From: Prochlorococcus sp. AG-402-L09
GTDB lineage: Bacteria; Cyanobacteriota; Cyanobacteriia; PCC-6307; Cyanobiaceae
Reading direction: 5' to 3'
NCBI GenBank assembly: GCA_003216715.1
Contig: QCIK01000008.1
Coordinates: 1-64,000 of the forward strand
Length of the DNA: 64,000 bases
Shown here: positions 46,631 through 55,915 of the stretch, piece after piece
Position numbering within the stretch: the stretch's first letter is position 1
Layout: each line of letters starts with the position of its first letter
Position numbers and translations under genes: made by a program
The notes under the pieces: model-generated
What the model was told of the DNA's origin: nothing
The model's input: the letters and a program-made list of their open reading frames with translations, nothing else
Database searches by the model: none

Positions 46631-47251
46631 ATGCAATTAAAATCAATTTCTAGAGAATTAGCTCTCTTACTTTTAGGACAAATTAAAACAAAAGATATCG
46701 ATAATATTAATTTTGAAAGTTTACTTAGTAAGGCGATAGAATCATTAACACAACATTGGAGAGAACAATTAGACTTTTGTGCTTCAAAATTAGAAAAGGC
46801 AAATCAACAATTATTGGATAGTGAATTGCAAGAAGAAGCAGGGTTGTTAAAAAAAGCTCGTGAATATTTGAAAACTTGCTTAATTGATTCTGAGAATATA
46901 CTTAATAGTTTGTCTGAAAGTATTGAATTACCTAAACTTTTAGCATTAGTAGACCAAAAGGAAATACGTGAGCTAGCGTTAAAACGTGTTTATTTAGTAA
47001 TTGAAAAACAAGATGAGATTGATAACAATCTAGATAGTGTTATGGAAGGTTGGCGATTAAAAAGATTACCTAGAATTGATAGAGATATTTTAAGATTGGC
47101 TTTGGTTGATTTGATTGATTTTAAGACTCCTACTGCTGTTACATGCAATGAAGCTGTGAACTTGGCTAATCGTTATAGCGATGAACAAGGACGCAGAATG
47201 ATTAATGGAGTTTTAAGGAAACTTCAAAACTCTACTGTAAAACTAAATTAG
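46631..47251 (+). CDS. nusB: Transcription antitermination protein NusB
   Basis: RNA-binding factor for rRNA transcription antitermination, partner of NusE/S10. 206 residues; E. coli NusB has 139. The extra about 70 residues lie in the N-terminal half, as in other cyanobacterial NusB. SISRELALLLLGQIKTKDID opens the protein. The C-terminal half has the all-helical core WRLKRLPRIDRDILRLALVD, FKTPTAVTCNEAVNLANRYS and EQGRRMINGVLRKL, which define the family. Starts at ATG; ftsY follows after two bases, so the two genes share a transcript. Confidence 0.94.
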   Translation: MQLKSISRELALLLLGQIKTKDIDNINFESLLSKAIESLTQHWREQLDFCASKLEKANQQLLDSELQEEAGLLKKAREYLKTCLIDSENILNSLSESIELPKLLALVDQKEIRELALKRVYLVIEKQDEIDNNLDSVMEGWRLKRLPRIDRDILRLALVDLIDFKTPTAVTCNEAVNLANRYSDEQGRRMINGVLRKLQNSTVKLN

Positions 47252-47253
47252 CA

Positions 47254-48549
47254 ATGAAAAATGATTTTTCGCAGGATGAAAAAAGTCCTACTAATACAAA
47301 TCAAATTGAAACAGCTTCATCCGTTAATGATGACTCTTTAGATTGGGCAAAACAAGTTTATTTGCAATTAAAGAAAAAGCAACAAGAGGAGAAAGAATTA
47401 CTTGAGAAAGAAATTTACGAAGAAAAAATAGTCAATACAAAAAATAATATTAGTGAGGATCTTAAACCAAATATTTCAGCTAAAAATATACCTATAGTTA
47501 TTCAAGATTCAAAAGAAGAAGATCAGCCTCAATTGGGCGATTTTGATGACAACTTTACTTGGTCAGCTGAAGTTTTAGCTGCACAAGGTAAAAAAACTAG
47601 TCAGTTTTCATTAGATGAAATTGATTGGCTCAGTAGGCTAAAACAAGGCCTAGAAAAAACTCGTAAAGGTTTTGTTACTGATTTATTAGATAAATTAGGT
47701 GATGATCCACTGACTCCCGAAGTTCTTGATGATTTAGAAACTCTTTTACTTAGAGCCGATGCAGGAGTTTCAGCTACTGATCAGATTTTAGACTCATTAA
47801 GAAGAAAGTTAAATGAAGAAGTTGTTGAAGCGTATGAGGGTTTGCGTTTTTTAAAAGAGCAATTAGTTAATGTTTTAGAAAAGCCAATAAAAGATAGTGG
47901 TGTTGATTCTCTGTCCCCAAAAAAAGGTTGTTTAAATATTTGGATGTTAGTAGGTGTTAACGGGGTTGGTAAGACTACGACCCTTGGTAAATTGGCAAGT
48001 GTTGCAAAAAGAAGTGGTTTTTCAGTGATGATTGCCGCGGCAGATACTTTTAGAGCTGCAGCGGTACAACAAGTCAAGGTATGGGGTCAAAGAACAGGGG
48101 TTGAAGTTATTGCAAATGAATCTAAGAATGCTGATCCAGCTTCGATAGTGTTTGATGCTATTGGTGCATGTAAATCAAAAAATATAGATTTATTATTGGT
48201 AGATACTGCAGGTAGATTACAAACCAAAAATAATTTAATGGAAGAATTAAAAAAAATTCGAAAAATTATTGATAAGCTCTCCCCTAACGCAAATATTGAA
48301 TCTTTATTAGTGCTTGATTCGAGTCAAGGTCAAAATGGACTTAAGCAGGCATTAGCTTTTTCTGATTCAGCAGAATTAACAGGAGTAATACTTACAAAAC
48401 TTGATGGATCATCAAGAGGGGGTGTTGCAATGGCTGTTGCATCAGAAGTGAAACTTCCTGTTAGATTCATTGGAGCTGGAGAACAAATTCGAGACTTAAG
48501 ACCATTTAACAGTTTTGAATTTATTGAGGCACTTTTAGCTAATCGATAA
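47254..48549 (+). CDS. ftsY: Signal recognition particle receptor FtsY
   Basis: GTPase that docks SRP-bound ribosomes at the membrane. 431 residues. The acidic, Glu/Lys-rich A domain (1 to about 115) is followed by the N domain (WLSRLKQGLEKTRKGFVTDL, then PEVLDDLETLLLRADAGVS) and the G domain with LVGVNGVGKTTTLGKLASVA (G1), AADTFRAAAVQQVKVWGQRT, LLVDTAGRLQTKNNLMEELK (G3) and VILTKLDGSSRGGVAMAVAS (G4), ending in FIGAGEQIRDLRPFNSFEFI. Starts at ATG two bases after the nusB stop. Confidence 0.97.
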   Translation: MKNDFSQDEKSPTNTNQIETASSVNDDSLDWAKQVYLQLKKKQQEEKELLEKEIYEEKIVNTKNNISEDLKPNISAKNIPIVIQDSKEEDQPQLGDFDDNFTWSAEVLAAQGKKTSQFSLDEIDWLSRLKQGLEKTRKGFVTDLLDKLGDDPLTPEVLDDLETLLLRADAGVSATDQILDSLRRKLNEEVVEAYEGLRFLKEQLVNVLEKPIKDSGVDSLSPKKGCLNIWMLVGVNGVGKTTTLGKLASVAKRSGFSVMIAAADTFRAAAVQQVKVWGQRTGVEVIANESKNADPASIVFDAIGACKSKNIDLLLVDTAGRLQTKNNLMEELKKIRKIIDKLSPNANIESLLVLDSSQGQNGLKQALAFSDSAELTGVILTKLDGSSRGGVAMAVASEVKLPVRFIGAGEQIRDLRPFNSFEFIEALLANR

Positions 48550-48608
48550 TATTTTAGAAATTATGTCTATATTTTGCTAAATTTTAGTTTCTTTATCTCA
48601 GGAGAATA

Positions 48609-50009
48609 GTGAAAGATAATTCTCCAATTTCAGATCAACAATATCTACATTCAATTTATTCATCTTCAAGTGCTGCATCTAAGTCTTTAACAGATCTAAT
48701 TCATAGCCTTTCGCAAGAGCAAATTATAAATCAAGATTTGTTGCTTTCTTTAAGCTTTGCCTTGCGAAGTTTTACCAATTTACAGCGTTTTCTCGAACTG
48801 ATTCCACTTCTTGTTACGGAATTAATAGGAGTTAAAGGTGCATTGTTAATTCCTTTTCAAGATGATGGAAGTCTTTGGCGTGAGCAATTAAAAATGCTCC
48901 CTAATAGCGAAGATCAGGAATTATTTAGAAAATTATTTCTTTTAGAGGAGGGAAAGAAAATTGGTTTTGGGATGCAGGAAAAGAATATTGCAATGTTAGA
49001 CCGTTTAGTTACAAGACATTTTTACTCATCTAATGTAATTGCTACATCAATTGTTTCTCGTGGTAGGCAACGAGGTCGATTGTATGCATTTGATAAAAAA
49101 GATATTGTTTTTGGAAGTAATATTCATCGAAAACATATGCAAATAGTTGCGGATTTGACTGGAGTAGCTATAGAAAATGATGCCATCTTTCAAGTAATTA
49201 GGAATCATGAAAAAGTCGATAGACAAATAAGTATTGGTGCTGAAATTCAATCACAATTATTACCTGATCAATGTCCAATAATTGAAGGAATTCAATTAGC
49301 TGCCTGCTGTAGGCCTGCTTTTCAAGTAGGTGGCGATTATTACGATTTTATGCCTACTCGTTCAGATTTGACTGACATAGCAAAATCGTCTGGTCGTTGG
49401 GCTTTTGTGATTGGTGATGTTATGGGTAAAGGTGTTCCTGCTGGATTGTTGATGACTATGTTACGAGGCATGCTCAGAGCTGAAGTTTTAACAGGATTAC
49501 CCCCTGATTCTATTTTGCATGACTTGAATCAATTAGCTCTTGAAGATTTGACTCAATCACATCGGTTTGTAACTTTGTTTTATTCGGACTTTGATCCGCA
49601 ATCAAGAAAATTACGTTTTGCTAATGCAGCACATAATCCTCCTTTGCATTGGAGCGCGAAATCAAAATCAATAAATAGGTTAGATGCTCATGGTTTGTTG
49701 ATCGGCCTTCAACCTGAAGCTGAGTATGGATGTGGAGAGATATTTCTCCAGCCAGGTGATGTTCTTCTTTACTACACCGATGGAGTTACTGAGGCACCTG
49801 GTATATCAGGTGAACGATTTGATGAAAATCGTTTAATAACTTTTTTAGATAAATTTGCCACTGAAGGTTTAGGCGCCAAACAAATATTAAATAAACTTTT
49901 TGAAAGATTAGATGGTTTTGTTGGTGTGAGTGACCATCATCTTGAAGATGATGCATCAATGGTGGTTTTAAAAGTTAATGAAGAATCAACACTTCCTGAA
50001 TTAACTTAG
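48609..50009 (+). CDS. PP2C-type protein phosphatase, RsbU/SpoIIE family, with GAF-like N-terminus
   Basis: 466 residues. The N-terminal half (about 50-195) looks like a GAF-type sensory domain (LQRFLELIPLLVTELIGVKG, IVADLTGVAIENDAIFQVI). The C-terminal half is a SpoIIE/RsbU phosphatase domain with IGAEIQSQLLPDQCPIIEGI, QVGGDYYDFMPT (metal-binding Asp), FVIGDVMGKGVPAGLLMTML, FANAAHNPPLHWS, LYYTDGVTEAPGISGERFDE and DDASMVVLKV. It is probably a serine phosphatase of a partner-switching or general stress pathway, target unknown; no anti-sigma partner gene is in the window. GTG start at 48609, after AGGAGA. Confidence 0.9.
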   Translation: MKDNSPISDQQYLHSIYSSSSAASKSLTDLIHSLSQEQIINQDLLLSLSFALRSFTNLQRFLELIPLLVTELIGVKGALLIPFQDDGSLWREQLKMLPNSEDQELFRKLFLLEEGKKIGFGMQEKNIAMLDRLVTRHFYSSNVIATSIVSRGRQRGRLYAFDKKDIVFGSNIHRKHMQIVADLTGVAIENDAIFQVIRNHEKVDRQISIGAEIQSQLLPDQCPIIEGIQLAACCRPAFQVGGDYYDFMPTRSDLTDIAKSSGRWAFVIGDVMGKGVPAGLLMTMLRGMLRAEVLTGLPPDSILHDLNQLALEDLTQSHRFVTLFYSDFDPQSRKLRFANAAHNPPLHWSAKSKSINRLDAHGLLIGLQPEAEYGCGEIFLQPGDVLLYYTDGVTEAPGISGERFDENRLITFLDKFATEGLGAKQILNKLFERLDGFVGVSDHHLEDDASMVVLKVNEESTLPELT

Positions 50010-50058
50010 TAAACCTCCTGACAATTGCTAAGACTCTTGCTTTATTTGTATTAGTAAT

Positions 50059-51450
50059 TTGGACAATGCATTGGGCAAAACTTGGAGCGATAGATTTGAT
50101 AAAGGCCTTAATCCTTTTATAGAAAAATTTAATGCTTCAATTGAGTTTGATATTTGTTTATTAGAAGAAGATTTGGATGGATCAATTGCTCATGCACGTA
50201 TGCTTGGAATTCAAGGTATCATTACTAAGGAAGAGGCTTTTAAATTAGAAGAGGGTCTTGAACAGATCCGGAAAGAGGCCTCGGATGGATTATTTCAGCC
50301 TGATATTTCAGATGAAGATGTGCATTTTGCAGTAGAAAAAAAATTAATAGATTTAATAGGACCTGTAGGAAAAAAACTTCATACTGGTCGTAGTCGAAAT
50401 GATCAAGTTGGAACAGATTTAAGATTATGGCTTAGAAAGCGTATTGATGAAATTGATATGGATTTGGAACGGTTTCAGAAATCTCTTTTTTCATTGGCAG
50501 AGAAAAATCTTCATACGCTTATTCCAGGTTATACGCATTTACAAAGAGCACAACCAGTTTCTCTAGCTCATCACTTATTGGCATATGTGGAGATGGCACA
50601 AAGAGATAGAAATAGATTAAAAGATGTAAGAAAAAGAGTTAATATTTCCCCATTAGGAGCGGCTGCTTTAGCAGGGACTTCTATTACTATAAGTAGAAAT
50701 ATTACTTCTTCAGAACTGCATTTTCAAGAAATTTATTCTAATAGTTTAGATGCTGTAAGTGATAGAGATTTTGTCGTAGAATTTTTAGGAGCCTCAGCCT
50801 TAATTATGGCTCATTTAAGTAGATTATCGGAAGAAGTTATTTTATGGGCTTCTGAAGAATTTGCATTTATTCAATTAACAGATCGATGTGCTACTGGAAG
50901 TAGTCTTATGCCTCAAAAAAAGAATCCTGATGTTCCAGAACTTGTTCGAGGTAAGTCAGGGAGAGTATTTGGACATTTACAAGCTATGCTTACAATGATC
51001 AAAGGATTACCTTTGGCTTACAATAAAGATTTTCAAGAAGATAAAGAAGCAATTTTTGATAGTGTGACAACAGTTAAAAATTCTTTACTTGCAATATCAA
51101 TTTTGTTTGAAGAAGGTTTGATTTTTAGAAAAGAAAGACTCAATCATGCTGTTTCGTCAGACTTTTCAAATGCTACTGATGTCGCTGATTATTTAGTGGC
51201 AAAGGACATACCTTTTCGAGAGGCTTATCAATTAGTTGGGCGAATTGTTAAGACTTCTTTAGAGGAGGGGATTTTATTAAAAGATATTCCTTTAGAAAGA
51301 TGGAAAACATTTCATAAATTGTTTGAAAAAGATATTTATGAAAAGCTTTTGCCTTCCTCCGTAGTTGAGTCTCGAGTGAGTGCTGGTGGAACTGGATTTG
51401 AAAGAGTCCAAGAACAGCTTATTTTGTGGCGTGAGAAATTATTTAAGTAA
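50059..51450 (+). CDS. argH: Argininosuccinate lyase
   Basis: Splits argininosuccinate into arginine and fumarate. 463 residues, the family length. Fumarase/aspartase superfamily marks: [20 protein letters not shown] at the N-terminus, [56 protein letters not shown], and the mobile catalytic loop [20 protein letters not shown], with the catalytic serine in [23 protein letters not shown] closes the core. The start is TTG at 50059. It is 49 bases downstream of the phosphatase gene and is followed by an 8-base-stem hairpin. Confidence 0.97.
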   Translation: MDNALGKTWSDRFDKGLNPFIEKFNASIEFDICLLEEDLDGSIAHARMLGIQGIITKEEAFKLEEGLEQIRKEASDGLFQPDISDEDVHFAVEKKLIDLIGPVGKKLHTGRSRNDQVGTDLRLWLRKRIDEIDMDLERFQKSLFSLAEKNLHTLIPGYTHLQRAQPVSLAHHLLAYVEMAQRDRNRLKDVRKRVNISPLGAAALAGTSITISRNITSSELHFQEIYSNSLDAVSDRDFVVEFLGASALIMAHLSRLSEEVILWASEEFAFIQLTDRCATGSSLMPQKKNPDVPELVRGKSGRVFGHLQAMLTMIKGLPLAYNKDFQEDKEAIFDSVTTVKNSLLAISILFEEGLIFRKERLNHAVSSDFSNATDVADYLVAKDIPFREAYQLVGRIVKTSLEEGILLKDIPLERWKTFHKLFEKDIYEKLLPSSVVESRVSAGGTGFERVQEQLILWREKLFK

Positions 51451-51501
51451 AAAAATTGTTTTCAATCTATTTTAGGGCTTTCGGTATTAAAGTGATGAAC
51501 G

Positions 51502-51521
51502 ATAACTCTTTTTAGAGTTAT
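51502..51521 (+). terminator. Perfect 8-base-stem hairpin after argH (terminator or 5'-UTR element of the RRM gene)
   Basis: ATAACTCT and AGAGTTAT enclose a TTTT loop. It lies 52 bases after the argH stop and 57 bases before the GTG of the RNA-binding-protein gene. It is followed only by TAATTTT, a weak T tract, so it could be a weak intrinsic terminator or a regulatory hairpin in the leader of the downstream gene. Confidence 0.5.
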
Positions 51522-51577
51522 TAATTTTGGCTTTTCATAGCCTATTAGTTACATTTTATTTTCAGTCCAATTTTCAA

Positions 51578-52042
51578 GTGAGTATTTTTGTCGGCAACTT
51601 ACCCTTCCGCGCTGAGCAGGAAGATGTCATTGAATTGTTTTCTCCCTTTGGGGAGGTGGCAAATTGTTCTTTACCTTTAGAACGAGATACAGGACGCAAA
51701 AGAGGTTTTGCTTTTGTTGAGATGGCTGATGAAGCAGTTGAAGCTTCAGCAATTGAATCTCTCCAAGGTGCTGAGCTTATGGGTCGTCCTTTAAGAATCA
51801 ACAAAGCTGAACCTAGAGGCAGTGCTCCAAGACGAGGCGGCGGCGGTTACGGCGGCGGCGGCCAAGGCGGAGGATCAGCTCAAGATAGACCTTCTGGAGC
51901 TAAAGGCTGGGAAGATCGTAGTCATGGCAATGCTTCTCAAGATGCTAATGGCTTTGATCAAGGTCGTAGTAGAAGAAGAAGAGGTGCTTCGCCTGAAGGG
52001 GGAGACGACTCTACTGCAGATTATGGTGGCGCAGAATCTTAA
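51578..52042 (+). CDS. RRM-type RNA-binding protein with Gly-rich C-terminus
   Basis: About 154 residues. One RRM domain (1 to about 82) with RNP2 IFVGNLPF and RNP1 KRGFAFVEM, then a Gly/Arg-rich tail (RRGGGGYGGGGQGGG) and an Arg run (GRSRRRRG). This is the cyanobacterial Rbp pattern; such proteins bind RNA and in other cyanobacteria are often cold-induced or involved in mRNA localisation. The long frame opens at 51527, but its first 17 residues (AFHSLLVTFYFQSNFQ) are not RRM-like and the GTG at 51578 gives the normal start VSIFVGNLPF. The tail DNA is locally GC-rich (GGCGGC repeats). Confidence 0.93.
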   Translation: MSIFVGNLPFRAEQEDVIELFSPFGEVANCSLPLERDTGRKRGFAFVEMADEAVEASAIESLQGAELMGRPLRINKAEPRGSAPRRGGGGYGGGGQGGGSAQDRPSGAKGWEDRSHGNASQDANGFDQGRSRRRRGASPEGGDDSTADYGGAES

Positions 52043-52060
52043 AGATTTTGCTGCTAATTG

Positions 52061-53068
52061 TTAATGCCCAGCATCTTCAAGCTGTTGGGCAATTTTTTTT
52101 AAAATTGAAATATCAGCTTTTTGATTTTGACATTTTTCACTTAATTCTTGTCTCAATATTTTTGCATTAGGTATATTTTCAATTAGATTTAAAATATGTT
52201 TTGAAATTTGCCAAAGACGTCCATTATTGTCTAAATGTTTTTGAGCAAAAGGAATAACTTTCTTAATTATTTTTGATCTAGATAAATATTCTTCTTTATG
52301 TCCAAAAATAACAGAATCTATTTTTGTCCAGAGAAAGGGATGTGAGTATGCAGCTCTACCAACCATTGCTCCATCAAATATTTTTAGAGTTTTAATACAA
52401 TCATTTATTGAATTTATTCCACCGTTAAGTTCAATAATTAATTTAGGTCTTTTGTTTTTTAATTGTTCAACTCTTTCATATTGAAGAGGAGGAATTGTTC
52501 GATTTTCTTTTGGATTTAATCCATTTAGCCAAGCTTTTCTTGCATGAATTATAAATCTTTCCGCTCCTGCAACTGAACAATTATCAACAAATTCCATAAG
52601 GTAATTATCATTGTCGAGATTATCAATACCAAGTCTGTGTTTTACTGTTATTGGGATATTGCATGATTTTTTCATTTTCTCAATACAGTTGGCGACTATT
52701 TTTGGTTTGCCCATAAGGCAAGCTCCAAAATTGCCTGATTTTACTTTTGAACTTGGACAGCCAATATTTAAATTAATTTCGTCATAACCCCATTCTTCAG
52801 CCATTTGTGCTGCTTCAGCTAGAAGATTAGGATTGTCACCTCCAAGTTGAATGGAAATGGGATGTTCAATTTCATCAAAATCTAATAATTTATTTCTATT
52901 TTTGCTGTAATGAAGAGCTTGGGCGACAATCATTTCCGTATATAAAAGAGATTTTTTGGTGATTTGACGCATAAGCACACGAAAATGCCTATCTGTACAA
53001 TCCATCATTGGCGCAATGCTTAATCGGTAGTTAGCTAATTCATTTGTTTTCAAAGAGTTGGAAATCAT
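52061..53068 (-). CDS. dusA: tRNA-dihydrouridine synthase, DusA-type
   Basis: FMN enzyme that reduces uridine to dihydrouridine in the tRNA D loop. 335 residues. Signatures: RLSIAPMMDCTDRHFRVLMR, LYTEMIVAQALHYS, HPISIQLGGDNPNLLAEAAQ, YDEINLNIGCPSSKVKSGNF with the catalytic cysteine in the SGNFGACLM block, VKHRLGID, RFIIHARKAWLNGLNPKENR and ELNGGINSINDC. The opening APMMDCTDRHFR favours the DusA subfamily over DusB/C. It is convergent with the RRM gene, whose probable terminator overlaps this gene's last codons. It is divergent from msrB (73 bases). Confidence 0.95.
   Translation of the reverse strand: MISNSLKTNELANYRLSIAPMMDCTDRHFRVLMRQITKKSLLYTEMIVAQALHYSKNRNKLLDFDEIEHPISIQLGGDNPNLLAEAAQMAEEWGYDEINLNIGCPSSKVKSGNFGACLMGKPKIVANCIEKMKKSCNIPITVKHRLGIDNLDNDNYLMEFVDNCSVAGAERFIIHARKAWLNGLNPKENRTIPPLQYERVEQLKNKRPKLIIELNGGINSINDCIKTLKIFDGAMVGRAAYSHPFLWTKIDSVIFGHKEEYLSRSKIIKKVIPFAQKHLDNNGRLWQISKHILNLIENIPNAKILRQELSEKCQNQKADISILKKIAQQLEDAGH
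52065..52100 (+). terminator. Intrinsic terminator of the RRM gene, inside the dusA 3' end
   Basis: TGCCCA (52065-52070) pairs with TGGGCA (52086-52091), the stem being partly extended by AGC/GCT inside, and is followed by eight T (52093-52100). It lies 22 bases after the RRM-gene stop. The same bases encode the last residues of dusA on the other strand. Confidence 0.65.
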
Positions 53069-53141
53069 TTTTTTATAAATTAATTTTTTTCAACTTTTAA
53101 AGAGTAAATTTTATTAATATTGATTAAATGGACAAATTTCT

Positions 53142-53627
53142 TTGAACCGTAGATTTTTAATGATTGGATTTATAAATAGTCTATTGGGTTTTACTATCAA
53201 ACCAAAAAGGGCATTTGCTGTAACTAAACCTATGAGTAACTATAAAACTTTAACGGATGCAGAATGGGAAAATCGGTTATCCAAAGAAGCTTTTTACGTT
53301 TTGCGCAAGGAAGGAACAGAGAGGCCGTTTTCAAGTTCCTTGAATGATGAAAAAAGGAAAGGAACTTTTTCTTGTGCAGGCTGTGGATTTGCTTTATTCT
53401 CTTCAAAAACAAAATTTGACAGTGGAACAGGCTGGCCAAGCTTTTTTGATCACTTACCTGATGCAATCGAAACAAAAACAGATTTCAAATTAATCGTTCC
53501 TAGAACTGAATATCATTGTCGTCGTTGTGGTGGGCATCAAGGTCATGTATTTAATGATGGGCCAAGACCAACTGGTAAACGGTATTGCAATAATGGGGTC
53601 GCTCTTGAATTTGAAGCAGATTCTTAA
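53142..53627 (+). CDS. msrB: Peptide-methionine (R)-S-oxide reductase MsrB with export-type N-terminus
   Basis: Reduces the R-epimer of methionine sulfoxide in oxidised proteins. 161 residues. The core (about 35-160) has LTDAEWENRLSKEAFYVLRK, ERPFSSSLNDEKRKGTFSC, two zinc C-x-x-C pairs (CAGCGF and CRRCGG), FDSGTGWPSFFDHL, and the catalytic cysteine in GKRYCNNGVALEF. The first about 27 residues NRRFLMIGFINSLLGFTI then KPKRAFA look like a signal sequence with an Arg-Arg pair and an A-F-A cleavage-like site, so a periplasmic or thylakoid-lumen location is likely. The start is TTG, as no ATG precedes the signal. Confidence 0.95.
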   Translation: MNRRFLMIGFINSLLGFTIKPKRAFAVTKPMSNYKTLTDAEWENRLSKEAFYVLRKEGTERPFSSSLNDEKRKGTFSCAGCGFALFSSKTKFDSGTGWPSFFDHLPDAIETKTDFKLIVPRTEYHCRRCGGHQGHVFNDGPRPTGKRYCNNGVALEFEADS

Positions 53628-53718
53628 ATGATTTTCATACCATCAAATAGGTGTGGGCTTCCGTAGCTTGTACAAAAAACCCTTTGCTATCAACATGTAC
53701 TAATTGCTAAAAAACTAT

Positions 53719-54498
53719 ATGAATTCAGACGTTCCCTCTTCAGAACATGAATTATCTCAGGATGGTTCATTAGAAAATGACTCTAATGATAATCCTGTAA
53801 GTTCCAATACAAGTAATGAATCATCTAAGCAGGGTGACTTCGCGGATAATCGTGCAGAAGAGTCTCAAGAGAAGAATGAATCTATTGATAAAAGCCATGA
53901 ACAATCGTCAACGACATCCGATCCAAATATTAAAGTTGCAGATACTGAATCAAGATTACAGCAACTAGAAAAAGAGCATGAAAACCTCAACAGCCAATAT
54001 ATGAGAATAGCTGCTGATTTTGATAATTTTCGAAAGCGGCAGTCTCGTGATCAGGATGATCTAAAAATTCAACTTACTTGCAGCACTATTAGTGAAATTC
54101 TTCCTATTGTGGATAACTTCGAAAGAGCAAGACAGCAATTAAACCCTGAAGGTGAAGAAGCTCAAGCACTGCATAGAAGTTATCAAGGACTTTATAAGCA
54201 ACTAGTTGAAGTGCTGAAGCAATTAGGTGTTTCTCCAATGCGTGTTGTCGATCAACCGTTTGATCCCTCCTTGCATGAGGCTGTGATGAGAGAACCAAGT
54301 GAAGAGAAAGCCGAAGATATTGTCACAGAAGAATTACAGAGGGGTTATCACTTGAATGGACGCGTTTTAAGACATGCTTTGGTAAAAGTTTCTATGGGAC
54401 CAGGATCCAAACCTATTAAAGAAGAAATGTCAGACAAAACTGCTACTAATCAAGAACTAAATGAAGCTTCAGATGCCTCAACTAAAGATGAGAATTAA
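53719..54498 (+). CDS. grpE: Nucleotide exchange factor GrpE
   Basis: Releases ADP from DnaK. About 259 residues. A long acidic, Ser/Asn-rich N-terminal extension (to about 85) precedes the coiled coil ([20 protein letters not shown]) and the head: [60 protein letters not shown], then [17 protein letters not shown] and [20 protein letters not shown]. Starts considered were TTG 53704 and ATG 53719; neither has a clear Shine-Dalgarno sequence, and I took the ATG. dnaJ follows after 44 bases. Confidence 0.96.
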   Translation: MNSDVPSSEHELSQDGSLENDSNDNPVSSNTSNESSKQGDFADNRAEESQEKNESIDKSHEQSSTTSDPNIKVADTESRLQQLEKEHENLNSQYMRIAADFDNFRKRQSRDQDDLKIQLTCSTISEILPIVDNFERARQQLNPEGEEAQALHRSYQGLYKQLVEVLKQLGVSPMRVVDQPFDPSLHEAVMREPSEEKAEDIVTEELQRGYHLNGRVLRHALVKVSMGPGSKPIKEEMSDKTATNQELNEASDASTKDEN

Positions 54499-54542
54499 AT
54501 ACATGGTGATCGAAAAGGAAATGAATTTGTTTAAATGGACTA

Positions 54543-55676
54543 ATGGCTGATTTTTACGAACTTTTGGGTGTCAGTAGAGATGCTGATGCTGACACATTAA
54601 AAAGAGCTTATAGACAACAAGCTCGTAAATATCATCCTGACGTGAATAAGGAAGCTGGTGCTGAGGAAAAGTTTAAAGAAATAGGTAAAGCATATGAAGT
54701 TTTAAGTGATTCTCAAAAACGATCTCGTTATGACCAATTTGGAGAAGCTGGACTAGGTGGAGCCGCTGGTATGCCAGATATGGGAGACATGGGTGGCTTT
54801 GCAGATTTATTCGAGACCTTTTTTAATGGATTTGGCGGCTCTGGATCTCCAGGAGGTCCTCGGCCTCAAAGACGTGGACCTCAGCAGGGGGACGATTTAC
54901 GATACGACCTCACGATTGATTTTGATAAAGCCATTTTTGGACAAGAAAAAGAAATTAAGGTTCCACATTTAGAAACTTGTGATGTTTGTCGAGGCACTGG
55001 TGCAAAAAAAGGAACAGGACCTGTTACTTGCTCCACCTGTGGAGGCGCTGGTCAAGTCAGAAGAGCGACTCGTACTCCCTTTGGAAGTTTTACTCAAGTT
55101 GCTGAATGTCCAACCTGTGGAGGCAGTGGACAAGTTATTAAAGATCCATGTAACGCCTGTGGAGGAAAAGGTGTTAAACAAGTAAGAAAACAATTAAGAA
55201 TTAATATTCCTGCTGGAGTTGATAGTGGAACACGTCTAAGAGTTTCAGGAGAGGGTAATGCTGGACTGAAAGGTGGTCCATCTGGAGATTTATATGTATT
55301 TTTAAAGGTTAAAAATCATCCAAACCTTAAGAGAGATGGTTTAACCATTTTATCAGAAGTGAACATTAGTTATCTACAGGCAATTTTAGGAGATACTATT
55401 GAAATAGATACTGTAGATGGTCCTACTAAGTTGCAAATCCCAGTAGGAACTCAACCTAATTCTATCTTAAATTTAGAAAACAAAGGAGTTCCAAAACTAG
55501 GTAATCCTGTCGCAAGAGGAAATCATCAAGTCTCAGTAAAGATTAAATTACCTACGAAATTATCTGATTCTGAAAGAAATTTATTAGAAGAATTAGCCGG
55601 ATATTACTCTGCACGTGGACCTCAACATCATTATCATAAAAGTGGATTATTCACTAAGCTATTTGGCAAAAGATAG
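54543..55676 (+). CDS. dnaJ: Chaperone DnaJ (type I Hsp40)
   Basis: Stimulates DnaK ATPase and delivers clients. 377 residues. The J domain (1-70) has [20 protein letters not shown] and the HPD motif in [12 protein letters not shown] Gly/Phe-rich region follows ([34 protein letters not shown]). The zinc domain holds four CxxCxGxG repeats: [24 protein letters not shown] and CNACGGKG. The C-terminal client-binding domain contains [20 protein letters not shown]. All type I parts are present. ATG start. Its stop TAG shares its last base with the GTG of the TusA-like gene. Confidence 0.98.
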   Translation: MADFYELLGVSRDADADTLKRAYRQQARKYHPDVNKEAGAEEKFKEIGKAYEVLSDSQKRSRYDQFGEAGLGGAAGMPDMGDMGGFADLFETFFNGFGGSGSPGGPRPQRRGPQQGDDLRYDLTIDFDKAIFGQEKEIKVPHLETCDVCRGTGAKKGTGPVTCSTCGGAGQVRRATRTPFGSFTQVAECPTCGGSGQVIKDPCNACGGKGVKQVRKQLRINIPAGVDSGTRLRVSGEGNAGLKGGPSGDLYVFLKVKNHPNLKRDGLTILSEVNISYLQAILGDTIEIDTVDGPTKLQIPVGTQPNSILNLENKGVPKLGNPVARGNHQVSVKIKLPTKLSDSERNLLEELAGYYSARGPQHHYHKSGLFTKLFGKR

Positions 55677-55915
55677 TGGAAAAAAATGTATCAATAGATC
55701 ATTATTTAGATTTATGCGGTCTTGCTTGTCCAATTAATTTTGTTAAATGCTGTTTGGCTTTGGAAAATTTATCTTTAGATGAAGTTTTAACTGTGGATTT
55801 AGACTTAGGTGAATCTGAAGAGAGTGTTACATACGGATTAGAAGAGAAGGGTTATACAGTAAAAATACTGAATAAAAGCTCTGAAAAGGTAACTTTGATA
55901 ATCTCGAGTGAATAA
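55676..55915 (+). CDS. TusA/SirA-like small sulfur-carrier family protein
   Basis: 79 residues of the TusA fold (beta-alpha-beta-alpha-beta-beta). The family motif is LDLCGLACPINFVKCCLALE: the Cys-Pro is present, but the usual C-P-x-P reads C-P-I-N. LSLDEVLTVDLDLGESEESV and VTYGLEEKGYTVKIL complete the fold. TusA carries sulfur for tRNA thiolation or cofactor synthesis; whether this form does so is uncertain. GTG start overlaps the dnaJ stop by one base, and its own end overlaps the rsgA start by eight bases, so the three genes are translationally chained. Confidence 0.85.
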   Translation: MEKNVSIDHYLDLCGLACPINFVKCCLALENLSLDEVLTVDLDLGESEESVTYGLEEKGYTVKILNKSSEKVTLIISSE

